Assembly (NCBI RefSeq): GCF_001434095.1
Contig: NZ_AZDS01000002.1
Coordinates: 62,001-126,000, forward strand
DNA length: 64,000 nucleotides
Source: Fructilactobacillus fructivorans
Lineage (GTDB): Bacteria; Bacillota; Bacilli; Lactobacillales; Lactobacillaceae
Direction: 5' to 3'
The notes beneath the pieces are model-generated. The model did not search any database. It had not been told where the DNA came from and saw nothing but the letters and a program-made list of their open reading frames with translations. Of the stretch, positions 17,328-25,086 are shown in pieces. How positions within the stretch are numbered: position 1 is the first letter of the stretch; every line of letters begins with the position of its first letter. Both the position numbers and the translations under genes were made by a program.

Positions 17328-19235
17328 ATGACAGATGTAAAGAAAATCCCTGCAGCAGTAGCAATGCTTAAAGTCATTGAATCATATGGCGTTAAGGATG
17401 TTTTTGGTTACCCTGGTGGTTCCATTAACTCAACGCTTGCTGCACTTGACCAAGAAAAAGACAATATTAATTACGTACAAATTCGACACGAACAAGTGGG
17501 CGCTTTAGCCGCAGCTGCTCACGCAAAGTTAACCGGTAAGATTGGTGTAGCCTTTGGATCAGCTGGTCCTGGTGCCGTCAACTTACTCAATGGTTTGTAT
17601 GACGCCAAAGAAGACCACGCTCCAGTCCTTTCCATTGTTGGACAAGTTGGTCATGACAACATGAACTACAACTACTTCCAAGAATTTCCAGAGACTCCAA
17701 TGTTCTCAGACGTTTCCGTCTACGACCGAATCGTCATGACTCCTGAAAGTTTGCCACACGTTGTTGACCGTGCTATTCACGAAGCATACCAAAATAAGGG
17801 TGTAGCCGTGGTTGTCATTCCAAATGACTTTGGCTTTGACGAAATCCCAGACGTTCCATACAGTTCCGCTTCAAAGACTTACGACAAGCCAGCTCCAGAA
17901 CCAGTTGCATCTGACGACGAAGTTAGTGAAGCTCTCAAGATGATCAAGAACGCTAAACGCCCAGTTCTTCACGTTGGTCGTGGTATCAAGGGTAACGGCG
18001 ACAAATTAATCGAACTTTCAAAGAAACTTCAAATTCCAATTATCATGGATGGATTAGCATTGGGCTACGTTGACGCTAACTACGAAGGTAACTTAGGAAC
18101 CGCTAACCGTGCTGCATCAAAGGCCGCTGACAAAATCCTAAGTACCGCTGACCTTGTAATCGCCATCGGTGGTGACTTTCCATTCGCTAAATCAGTGTAC
18201 GCAAGTCATCCATTTGCCTACATTCAAGTTGATAATTCACGAATCCAACTTGGTCGACACCACGAAGTTGACCTTCCAATCTGGTCTGACTCCGGTTCAT
18301 TTATCGACAAAGCCCTCGCTCAAAGCGAACAGGTTGCTCCAAGTCCATTCTTCAAGGCTGCCGTAGCCGATGAAGCTAACTGGAAAGAGTACATCAACAA
18401 GATGTTGAACGTTGGCAGTGACGAACAAGATAAGAGTAACGGAAACTTCATGGATGAATTCAAGGATTTTGGTAAGCACTTGAAGGACACCATCACGAAC
18501 GCTAACTCAACCATGCCAGTTGCACCAATCTACAAACAAATCAACCGGGTTGCCGACAAGGACGCCGTCTTCTCAATCGATGTTGGTGACAACATCATCA
18601 ACAGTTTCAGATACTTGGACATTCAACCAACTAACAAGTGGGTCATCTCCGCATTGTTCGCAACGATGGGTTCAGGACTTCCTGGAGCAATCGCTGCCAA
18701 ACGAGCTTACCCAGACCGTCAAGTGTTCAACATTGCCGGTGACGGTGCCCTTTCAATGGTCATCCAAGACCTTGTTACTTTGACGAAATATCAACTACCA
18801 GTTATCAACGTGGTTACCTCAAACGAAGACCTTAGTTTCATCAAGGGTGAACAAGATGATCTTCCAATGCAGATCTTCGGACTTCAACTTCAGGGTCAAA
18901 GCTTTGAATTAATCGCTAAGGGAATGGGAGTTGACGCTACCACGGTTCGTAACGTTTCCGAACTTCCTGCCGCCTTTGACAAAGCCGTTAAGGTTACTAA
19001 GGCTGGTCATCCATTCTTGATTGACGCTAAGATCAACCAAGACCGTGGCCTACCAGTTGAAGATTTGGTTGTTAAAATCGAAAACGGACAAGTGGTTGAA
19101 ACCGTAAGTCCAAACTACTTGAAGGACAAGAATGGCAACAAGACTTACACACTACCTGATTTCTTCGCAGAATACGGCGGTGAAGGATTGTTACCACTTA
19201 AGGACTTCTTCGACAAATATGATGTTCAACTTTAA
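17328..19235 (+). CDS. pox: Pyruvate oxidase (TPP- and FAD-dependent)
   Basis: 635 residues against ~600 for the L. plantarum enzyme; the extra length is at the C-terminus. Oxidises pyruvate with O2 and phosphate to acetyl phosphate, CO2 and H2O2. Visible: FGYPGGSI, RHEQVGALAAAAHAKLTG with the TPP-activating Glu, the FGSAGPGAVNLLNGLYDA strand, and the TPP/Mg motif GDGALSMVIQDLVTLTKYQLPVINVV from about residue 470. Codon use is uniform and biased, as in strongly expressed genes. A cre site overlaps the promoter, implying expression when preferred sugar is exhausted. Confidence 0.94.
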   Translation: MTDVKKIPAAVAMLKVIESYGVKDVFGYPGGSINSTLAALDQEKDNINYVQIRHEQVGALAAAAHAKLTGKIGVAFGSAGPGAVNLLNGLYDAKEDHAPVLSIVGQVGHDNMNYNYFQEFPETPMFSDVSVYDRIVMTPESLPHVVDRAIHEAYQNKGVAVVVIPNDFGFDEIPDVPYSSASKTYDKPAPEPVASDDEVSEALKMIKNAKRPVLHVGRGIKGNGDKLIELSKKLQIPIIMDGLALGYVDANYEGNLGTANRAASKAADKILSTADLVIAIGGDFPFAKSVYASHPFAYIQVDNSRIQLGRHHEVDLPIWSDSGSFIDKALAQSEQVAPSPFFKAAVADEANWKEYINKMLNVGSDEQDKSNGNFMDEFKDFGKHLKDTITNANSTMPVAPIYKQINRVADKDAVFSIDVGDNIINSFRYLDIQPTNKWVISALFATMGSGLPGAIAAKRAYPDRQVFNIAGDGALSMVIQDLVTLTKYQLPVINVVTSNEDLSFIKGEQDDLPMQIFGLQLQGQSFELIAKGMGVDATTVRNVSELPAAFDKAVKVTKAGHPFLIDAKINQDRGLPVEDLVVKIENGQVVETVSPNYLKDKNGNKTYTLPDFFAEYGGEGLLPLKDFFDKYDVQL

Positions 19236-19244
19236 GATGTAAAT

Positions 19245-19277
19245 TAAAAAAGTTCCCATTTGGGAACTCTTTTTTTG
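19245..19277 (+). terminator. Rho-independent terminator
   Basis: AGTTCCCA/TGGGAACT stem with A run before and seven Ts after, downstream of pox. Confidence 0.9.
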
Positions 19278-19397
19278 TGGTTAATTTGGGTGTGAGCTTT
19301 AAAAGAGTGATAATTAAAAAATTGAGCAAATTTCCCGGATTGTGGGCGTTTAATGGTAAAATGAATGTAATCACAAGTGTATATTGGAGATGACGTA

Positions 19398-19553
19398 ATG
19401 AGTTTTAAAAAGATCGTTAACTGGTTTTTAGTCGCATTCTGGATCGTAACCTTTGTCGTATTGGCCATGGGTTTCAGCATGGTATCAATGTATATGATGG
19501 TGATTGGGATGCTGATTCATAGCTTAAATTGTGTCTTAGGTGACAAACTATAA
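19398..19553 (+). CDS. Small membrane protein (51 aa)
   Basis: GGAGATG lies 8-14 bases before the ATG at 19398. The product (MSFKKIVNWFLVAFW...) is almost wholly hydrophobic with two likely helices (about 8-26 and 29-44). The next membrane-protein gene starts 19 bases downstream with its own AAGGAGG, so they appear co-transcribed. No family recognised. Confidence 0.6.
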   Translation: MSFKKIVNWFLVAFWIVTFVVLAMGFSMVSMYMMVIGMLIHSLNCVLGDKL

Positions 19554-19572
19554 AGTTATAAGGAGGAATTAG

Positions 19573-20058
19573 ATGTTTAAACCAATTTTATTGATTATTA
19601 CCGTAATTGCCTTAATCATTGCGGGTTATTTGTATTGGACGAATCGGGATCGTGCCGATGATAAGAGTTATATCAAGAGCTGGAAATACTTCGTGTTCAT
19701 CTTATGTATTTTGGTTGCTGTCGTAACTTTTGCCGTTGCCACCAGAAACATTTTGTCGGTTGCGGGCTTCGTGATCGCCTTTATCCTACTTATCTACTAC
19801 CTGGTTCGCTACTTCGTCGTAGCTTTGGGAAAGCACTACAGTTGGGATCAGACCGTTTTTCTGAAGTACTTTAGAAGAGGTGTGTACGCATTAATTGCGA
19901 CATTAATTTTCTTCATCGCATTCTACTGCTCATCAAACAACCAGTTGGATATGCTGCACCATCGAGAGATCACTTCACATCTTCAGATGAAGCAGAAGAA
20001 GACTCATAAGGAAAAGATGAGAATGGAGAAGAAGGATAAGAAAGCGGAAATGAAATAG
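19573..20058 (+). CDS. Membrane protein with charged C-terminal tail (161 aa)
   Basis: Four hydrophobic segments (about 4-22, 37-57, 62-84 and 105-123) precede a strongly charged helical tail (QMKQKKTHKEKMRMEKKDKKAEMK) that is probably cytoplasmic. AAGGAGG precedes the ATG. Operon partner of the 51-aa membrane peptide upstream. No family recognised; the basic tail could bind nucleic acid or lipid head groups. Confidence 0.6.
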   Translation: MFKPILLIITVIALIIAGYLYWTNRDRADDKSYIKSWKYFVFILCILVAVVTFAVATRNILSVAGFVIAFILLIYYLVRYFVVALGKHYSWDQTVFLKYFRRGVYALIATLIFFIAFYCSSNNQLDMLHHREITSHLQMKQKKTHKEKMRMEKKDKKAEMK

Positions 20059-20064
20059 TTGAAG

Positions 20065-20091
20065 GGAAGCCCTGTGGTGGGGCTTTTTTTA
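20065..20091 (+). terminator. Rho-independent terminator
   Basis: AAGCCCT/GGGGCTT short GC stem followed by seven Ts. Confidence 0.85.
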
Positions 20092-20118
20092 TAAAATAAT
20101 TTAATCGAGGTAATTAAA

Positions 20119-21157
20119 ATGGAAAGGAATAAGACTGAAAATATGAAAAATTCACAATTATGTTTATCAATATGGGATTTATTGTTCTCATTCATTTCTT
20201 CTATAATGATATATTTCTTTTCTAAATTAAAATCCTCTGACAGCATAATTACATACGAATATATGTTTTTTTTAATACCTAGTATAATTTTTATAATATA
20301 CTTTTGTTTTTTATATTTTAGCTTTCGTAAACATACTAGAAATAATACGAGTAATTTCTTTTCATTAATGTCAGCCCCTTTTGAATTTAATTCCTTATTT
20401 ACTTATTTTTTTTAATATCATTTATAAAATTGAACATTTTAAATCTATTTTTGTTGTTGCGCTTTTAGTAATGATATGTTGTAACGTCTTAGTTGCGTAT
20501 GTTTATTTGAGTCATTACTTACGTAATAATAAATGCATTGGGAAATTTTTCTTGTCTATTAATCTGGCTTGGCCAAATGAAAATACAAAAGAATTACTTT
20601 CTATTACGAATGACTATAATATGAGTAGATTAAAGGTAAGAAAGATAGAACATGATTATCTGCAAAATTGTTATTTGAAAAGTCAAAATGTAATAAATGG
20701 TATTCAGAGTTGTCTTTTTCTGTTTGTTTTTTTAGCTAGTATGTTGGAGCCATATTCTCGCAGTGAAAACGTTATAGTAACTATGTTTGTTTATTTAATA
20801 ACTATATCAGTTGGATTGCAATTATATAAATATTATTTAGGAAAAGTTTTTGATAATATGGTTAATTTGCATAAATATACTACCCATCCAGGTTTATATT
20901 TTAAAGGTGTTGTGTTGTTTTCGGTAATAGTTGGTATTTTACTTGGTGGTTTCTATTTGTTTCTTAAACCCAATGTTTGCTATGAAACTTTAAGAAGTAT
21001 ATCCCATCTCTTATTAATAATGTTTTTATATATTGTTAACTTGTCTTTTTTAGTGGTAATGATTACATGTATTTGTATTCAAGTTATAGAATTTAGATAT
21101 AGTATCGATGATGATTTATATGTTAAAAAATCAAAATGGACTAGAGACAAAAGATAA
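20119..21157 (+). pseudogene. AT-rich multi-pass membrane protein, split at a T8 tract
   Basis: The first frame (20119-20415, 98 aa, two or three helices) stops at TAA directly after a run of eight Ts (20406-20413). A second open frame in the next phase runs from before this point to 21157 with about six more helices and a basic end (KKSKWTRDKR). Removing one T joins them into one ~345-residue membrane protein. No family is recognised. The very AT-rich composition differs from neighbours. It may be inactivated, phase-variable, or a base-calling error. Confidence 0.6.
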
Positions 21158-21269
21158 ATATCTTCTTGTCCCCAATTTATTCCTTATGGTAAGATTATTA
21201 TCGTGAAAAAATTCATTTTTACGTACTTTACTGTGCGTACGATAATATTCTACTTGGAGGTTAACGTTC

Positions 21270-22343
21270 ATGAACGTTATGCAAGCAATTGAGAAGACCG
21301 TCACTAATGCTGGAATCATTAGTTCGATCACCTCAACGATTTTTATTATTTTACTGGGTTTCTTTTTACGTAAGAAGAACATTTTTACCGATAAATTCGG
21401 GAAGATGTTGTCAAAGGTCGTCCTGACCGTTGCAATTCCAGCCTTGGCGCTGAACTCATTTATGCAACCAATCAATAATGACACCCTGAAAGAGGGGATG
21501 AACGTCCTGCTGTGGGGTTTCATCATCTACATCATTTTGATTTTCGTTGCGCCACTGCTTTATCCCAAACAGGATAAGGATAAAAAAGAAGTGATGGGAA
21601 TTTTAACCACGTTTGGTTCCACAACCTTTTTTGGAATTCCGATCGTCGGTGCGGTTTTTGGACCCAAGGGAATCATGTACAGTTCCATTTTTAACATTGG
21701 TTACCGGGTTTTCCTTTATTCATACGCCTACATCAGAATGTCAGGCTTGAAGATGGAAATGAAGAACATCAAGAAAATGTTTTTAAATCCGGTTGTGATC
21801 GCCACCTTCCTAGGACTTTTCCTGTGGTTGGGACAAAATTATGTTCCACATGTAACAGTCCAAACGATGTTAAATGGTCTCCCTGGCAAAGGTACTAGCA
21901 GTGTGGCTTTCTACCGCATTGACCAGACCGCCTTGTGGCTCTGGAAACCGTTGAACTACTTGGCTCAACTTTCCTCGCCACTGGCCTGGCTATCAATTGG
22001 TGTGACCCTTGGTTCCATTTCGTTCAAGCAGGCCGCTTCCAACAAGCTTTCGTGGTACTACAGTTGGAACAAGGTGATCATTGTGCCGTTGTTCAACTTG
22101 ATTGCTTTGACGGCCATTTCAATGCTTGGAATCATGCCAATGAGCTACGTGGCAATCGCTACGATCGTGATCATGATGGCAACACCAACCGCCACGGTGG
22201 CTTCGGCTTACGCGATCAGTTTCAATCGAGATCCGATCTTGGCTTCTAACGCGTCCTTTCTATCAACAATCCTGTCAGTGATCATGATGCCAATCTGGAT
22301 TGCCTTACTGGAAGTCATCAATAACTCTGGAATTATCAAATAA
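21270..22343 (+). CDS. AEC family transporter (auxin efflux carrier fold)
   Basis: 357 residues with about ten helices. The pattern VLTVAIPALALNSFMQP in helix 2, FGSTTFFGIPIVGAVFG mid-protein and ATPTATVASAYAISF near the end are characteristic of AEC carriers, which in lactic acid bacteria include malate and other organic-acid permeases. GGAGG precedes the ATG. It is followed after 11 bases by a D-2-hydroxyacid dehydrogenase, suggesting uptake or exchange of a 2-hydroxy or 2-keto acid. Confidence 0.88.
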   Translation: MNVMQAIEKTVTNAGIISSITSTIFIILLGFFLRKKNIFTDKFGKMLSKVVLTVAIPALALNSFMQPINNDTLKEGMNVLLWGFIIYIILIFVAPLLYPKQDKDKKEVMGILTTFGSTTFFGIPIVGAVFGPKGIMYSSIFNIGYRVFLYSYAYIRMSGLKMEMKNIKKMFLNPVVIATFLGLFLWLGQNYVPHVTVQTMLNGLPGKGTSSVAFYRIDQTALWLWKPLNYLAQLSSPLAWLSIGVTLGSISFKQAASNKLSWYYSWNKVIIVPLFNLIALTAISMLGIMPMSYVAIATIVIMMATPTATVASAYAISFNRDPILASNASFLSTILSVIMMPIWIALLEVINNSGIIK

Positions 22344-22354
22344 AGAGGTCTAGA

Positions 22355-23347
22355 ATGTTTAAAATTACTGCGTACGGGGTTCGTCCCGTTGAAGTTAGCT
22401 ACTTCAAAGATTTAAATAAATACGATTACGAGTTGAACCTAGTTTCCGAAATGTTAGATCACGAGAACGCCATTGATTCTAAGGGATCAGATGGTGTGTT
22501 AGTTCGGGGAAATTGTCTGGCTGACCGTGAGAATTTACAAAAATTCGCTGACTGGGGCATTAAGTATGTCTTCACGCGCACGGTTGGATATGATCACATT
22601 GATTTGATGGCCGCTAAGGAACTTGGCATTAAGGTTGCTCGCGTTCCCGGTTACTCGCCATACGCCGTGGCCGAACTGGCGATGACACTCGGGATGAGTT
22701 TGTTTAGAAAGGTCGCTTCCGAAATTAATGCCACTCATGACGGCAATTTCATCGTGAGCGACTCCTACTTCAGCCGTGAAATTCATTCCAGTATTGTCGG
22801 CATCATTGGTGCTGGACGCATTGGACGTGCCGAAGCCAGCTTGTACAGTGGGATGGGCGCAACTGTGCTTGCCAATGACGGTCACAAGGTTGACGCTCCT
22901 GAGATTGACGAATACGTTCCAATTAATGAACTATTGAAACGCTCTGATATTGTTTCGCTGCACGTGCCCTACATTAAAGGTGAAACCGATAACTTAATTA
23001 GTACCGATCAAATTAATTTGATGAAAGACGATGCCATTTTGGTTAACACCGCTCGCGGTCAGGTGGTCGATTTAAAGGCCGTTGATGATGCGCTATCTAC
23101 TGGTAAGTTAGGTGGATACGGTGCTGACGTGTTGATTGACGAATCCAACATTTTTGGTCATGAGTTCAAGAGTGTCAATGACATCAAGAACCGGGAAGTG
23201 GTTGGTTTAATGAAGAATTATCCGAACGCAATTGTGACGCCCCACGTTGGTTCGTTTACGGAACCTGCTTTAACGGATATGATTACCGTTAGTTATGATA
23301 ATTTTCATGAAATGGTGACGACGGGCAAGTCTAAGAACGAGATTTAA
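22355..23347 (+). CDS. D-2-hydroxyacid dehydrogenase (D-lactate dehydrogenase family)
   Basis: 330 residues, family length. NAD-binding GAGRIG near residue 149, RTVGYDHIDL, catalytic Arg in NTARGQVVD, acidic partner in DVLIDE and catalytic His in TPHVGSFT are all present. Reversibly reduces a 2-keto acid such as pyruvate or a branched-chain keto acid. The AEC transporter gene directly upstream supports a role in organic-acid exchange. It could be the main D-Ldh or a D-hydroxyisocaproate-type enzyme; the sequence alone does not decide. Confidence 0.9.
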   Translation: MFKITAYGVRPVEVSYFKDLNKYDYELNLVSEMLDHENAIDSKGSDGVLVRGNCLADRENLQKFADWGIKYVFTRTVGYDHIDLMAAKELGIKVARVPGYSPYAVAELAMTLGMSLFRKVASEINATHDGNFIVSDSYFSREIHSSIVGIIGAGRIGRAEASLYSGMGATVLANDGHKVDAPEIDEYVPINELLKRSDIVSLHVPYIKGETDNLISTDQINLMKDDAILVNTARGQVVDLKAVDDALSTGKLGGYGADVLIDESNIFGHEFKSVNDIKNREVVGLMKNYPNAIVTPHVGSFTEPALTDMITVSYDNFHEMVTTGKSKNEI

Positions 23348-23391
23348 GGGTCAAAGTTAACATTAAGTGTTATCAAAATTATTTGATATAA

Positions 23392-23507
23392 TTGATTTAT
23401 TATTAAACTGAGTTATAATAATAGATGTAAATAGTTCATGGGATCATCGATTTTTAGTAGGATTGATGATCAAGAGTTCATTGGTTTGTCGCTGATGAAC
23501 TTTTTTA
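23392..23507 (+). ncRNA. Small RNA 1 of a three-member family (candidate type I antitoxin, orphan)
   Basis: Promoter TTGATT (23392) and TATAAT (23414) with a 16-base spacer; expected transcript about 23426-23507. Two hairpins: GATCATC/GATGATC (23442-23471 region), then terminator GTTCAT/ATGAAC (23476-23500) with six Ts. Promoter, loop (AGTAGGATTGATG) and terminator loop (TGGTTTGTC) are shared with RNAs 2 and 3. Its 5' part is complementary to a start region reading ATGAACTATTTACATCTAT, so a toxin beginning MNYLHL is predicted, but none is present nearby. Confidence 0.6.
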
Positions 23508-23523
23508 TATTTAATAATAAAAA

Positions 23524-23553
23524 AATACCACTCCCATTATGGAAGCGGTATTA
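23524..23553. terminator. Terminator remnant between small RNAs 1 and 2
   Basis: AATACC-(A)CTcCC...GGAAGCGGTATT hairpin with a T run on the minus strand. It resembles the toxin terminator at 23684-23714 and may mark a lost toxin gene. Confidence 0.5.
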
Positions 23554-23666
23554 ACTTATTATTCATTTAAGTTATAATATAAATGAAGATTATGCAATCT
23601 ACTCATCGATTTAATAGGGTTGATGAGTAAGAGTTCATTGGTTTATCATTGATGAGCTCTTTTTTA
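23551..23666 (+). ncRNA. Small RNA 2 of the family (candidate antitoxin, orphan)
   Basis: Promoter TTAACT (23551) and TATAAT (23573), spacer 16; transcript about 23585-23666. Hairpin ACTCATC/GATGAGT (23601-23627) replaces the GATCATC/GATGATC of RNA 1 by compensating changes. Terminator GAGTTCAT/ATGAGCTC then seven Ts. Loop sequences match RNAs 1 and 3. It converges on the 36-aa toxin gene but shows little complementarity to it. Confidence 0.6.
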
Positions 23667-23683
23667 TACTTAAGATTAAAAAA

Positions 23684-23712
23684 TGCAGCCTCCATTTTGG
23701 AAGCTGCACTTT
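23684..23712 (-). terminator. Terminator of the 36-aa toxin gene
   Basis: TGCAGC(T)TCC...GGAGGCTGCA hairpin followed by T6 on the minus strand, directly after the toxin stop codon. Confidence 0.75.
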
Positions 23713-23823
23713 TTAATTATCATGTCTGTTTAAACGGTCAAGTAATATATCAATTAATCGAATGATTAAATGTGATAAAGTACTAATCGTGATAGATACG
23801 ATAATAAATAACAAGTAATACAT
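23713..23823 (-). CDS. Fst-like type I toxin peptide (36 aa)
   Basis: The minus-strand frame encodes MYYLLFIIVSITISTLS, then HLIIRLIDILLDRLNRHDN: one membrane helix and a short charged tail, the build of Fst/Ldr-type toxins. Its mRNA would start near 23871 (TATAAT at 23883-23878). The 5' leader folds through AGTGGGAA/TTCCCACT (23833-23840 and 23864-23871) just before a weak GGTGA ribosome site. Small RNA 3, divergent from it, is complementary to its start codon region, which supports a toxin-antitoxin pair. Confidence 0.6.
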   Translation of the reverse strand: MYYLLFIIVSITISTLSHLIIRLIDILLDRLNRHDN

Positions 23824-23959
23824 GTTTTCACCAGTGGGAACAGTTATATTTTCGGTAAATCATTTCCCACTTTAATTATTATACAGTATAATTGACTTAT
23901 TATTCAGTTAAGTTATAATATATTTATAACAAGTAATACATGGTCACTGATTTTCGGTA
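23808..23959. repeat. Direct repeats DRa and DRb linking toxin and small RNA 3
   Basis: DRa ATAACAAGTAATACATG at 23808-23824 (over the toxin start codon) and 23926-23942 (5' end of RNA 3). DRb ATTTTCGGTA at 23848-23857 (toxin leader loop) and 23950-23959 (RNA 3 hairpin). The RNAs are made from opposite strands, so the repeats give 27 bases of RNA-RNA complementarity, as in the par/Fst system. Confidence 0.8.
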
Positions 23960-24007
23960 GGATTGATGATCAAAAGTCCATCGGTTTGTTCCCGATGGAC
24001 TTTTTTT
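23892..24007 (+). ncRNA. Small RNA 3: probable antisense antitoxin of the 36-aa toxin
   Basis: Best promoter of the three: TTGACT (23892-23897), 16-base spacer, TATAAT (23914-23919). Transcript about 23926-24007 with a 5' hairpin (TGGTCA/TGATCA) and terminator GTCCATCGG/CCGATGGAC (23976-24000) plus seven Ts. It carries both direct repeats in the orientation complementary to toxin mRNA. Unlike classical par, the two RNAs are divergent rather than convergent. Confidence 0.7.
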
Positions 24008-24020
24008 ACATAAACACATA

Positions 24021-24058
24021 TAAAAAGGCTGAAACCCTAATCGGTTTCAGCCTTTTTG
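24021..24058. terminator. Strong bidirectional terminator
   Basis: AAAAAGGCTGAAACC/GGTTTCAGCCTTTTT perfect 15-bp stem. On the minus strand it would end transcripts from the galK-galT-transporter operon. Confidence 0.9.
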
Positions 24059-24060
24059 AT

Positions 24061-24135
24061 ACTATAGGTCTCGCTAATGTGGAGACATTGACAAGATGGT
24101 GCCATTCCCACTAACGCAGGGAGACTCGTTACTTA
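24061..24135 (-). other. Possible structured 3' untranslated region of the gal operon
   Basis: Between the transporter stop and the strong terminator, the minus strand has an outer stem GAGTCTC/GAGAC and inner hairpins AATGT/ACATT and GTG/CAC. No coding content. No known riboswitch or RNA family is recognised. Confidence 0.3.
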
Positions 24136-24156
24136 TATCATACCATGTCAGATTAA

Positions 24157-25074
24157 TTAAATAAATGCTGTAACGGCGGAAGCAAAGACAATTAGCACCA
24201 ATCCAAGATAGGTCAAGGTCATTTCCTTTGGTGTCTTTCGCTGGTGTAAGAAGTAAATTCCCGTCAGAGTGGAGACTAGGACGGCTAACTGACCAAGCAC
24301 GTTGGCAGTGGCCAGTCCGTTCATGTCAGGTTGAGCCGAAATTAAGTACATTAACATCCCAAAGCCTTGTGACAATCCAGCTAGGATATTCTTATATGAA
24401 ACGGATTGAACAAAGACGTTTTCGTCCTTTAGATTCCACAAACCATAGATTACGGCACAGAGTACCATCCCGACGGCTTGAGGAAGAAAAGCATGATTCC
24501 CGTCCATTGGATGCATGCCCGGCAGTAAAGCCTTCATCGATGGCATGATGACTACTTGGGGAGCAGCTGAGTAAATTAAGTATCCAAAGGCACCGATAAT
24601 CTGAAAGATCGTGGCCTTCTTTAAAGCACCCTTATTGGTTGATTCTGGATTTTGAACCCAGGCGGTCAAAGTAGCGCCTAAAATCACAATGATTAATGCG
24701 GCAAATCCCAGAATCTTTCCAATAATTCCGGTCCAATCTCCGAGGACGAATACTCCCCACAAAGACGTTAGGATCAGTTGGAGAGCCGTGGTAATGGGCA
24801 TGACCCGTGATGATCCAACTAATTTGAACCCCTTGAACTGCATGATTTGACCAAAGCCCCAGCCGAGACCGGAAATGACGCCAAAAGTGGTACTAATTCA
24901 ACCTGGCAGTGCTAGTCCTTCAATGAAGAAGAGGACGACCGCAAAGATCAAGGTTCCAAGCGTCGCACCCAAAATCTGGTTGGCGGGCTTTCCACCAATC
25001 TTCGATGAAATCGTGGGAAAGAGTCCCCAACCGATCATCGGTCCTAAACCAATCAATATCGCTAGCCAATTCAT
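24157..25074 (-). pseudogene. GRP/DMT-type sugar uptake transporter (GlcU-like), in-frame stop at codon 59
   Basis: From the ATG at 25074 (GGAGG upstream, overlapping the galT end) the product reads MNWLAILIGLGPMIGWGLFP...LALPG, then TGA at 24898-24900, then continues in the same frame for 246 codons (ISTTFGVISGLGWGFGQIMQFKGFK...). Total 305 codons matches the ten-helix glucose/ribose uptake family. A single TGG-to-TGA or similar change would explain it. The downstream ATG at 24843 has no ribosome site, so the C-terminal part is unlikely to be made alone. Third gene of the galK-galT operon; presumably once imported galactose or glucose. Confidence 0.8.
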
Positions 25075-25086
25075 AATAACTACCTC

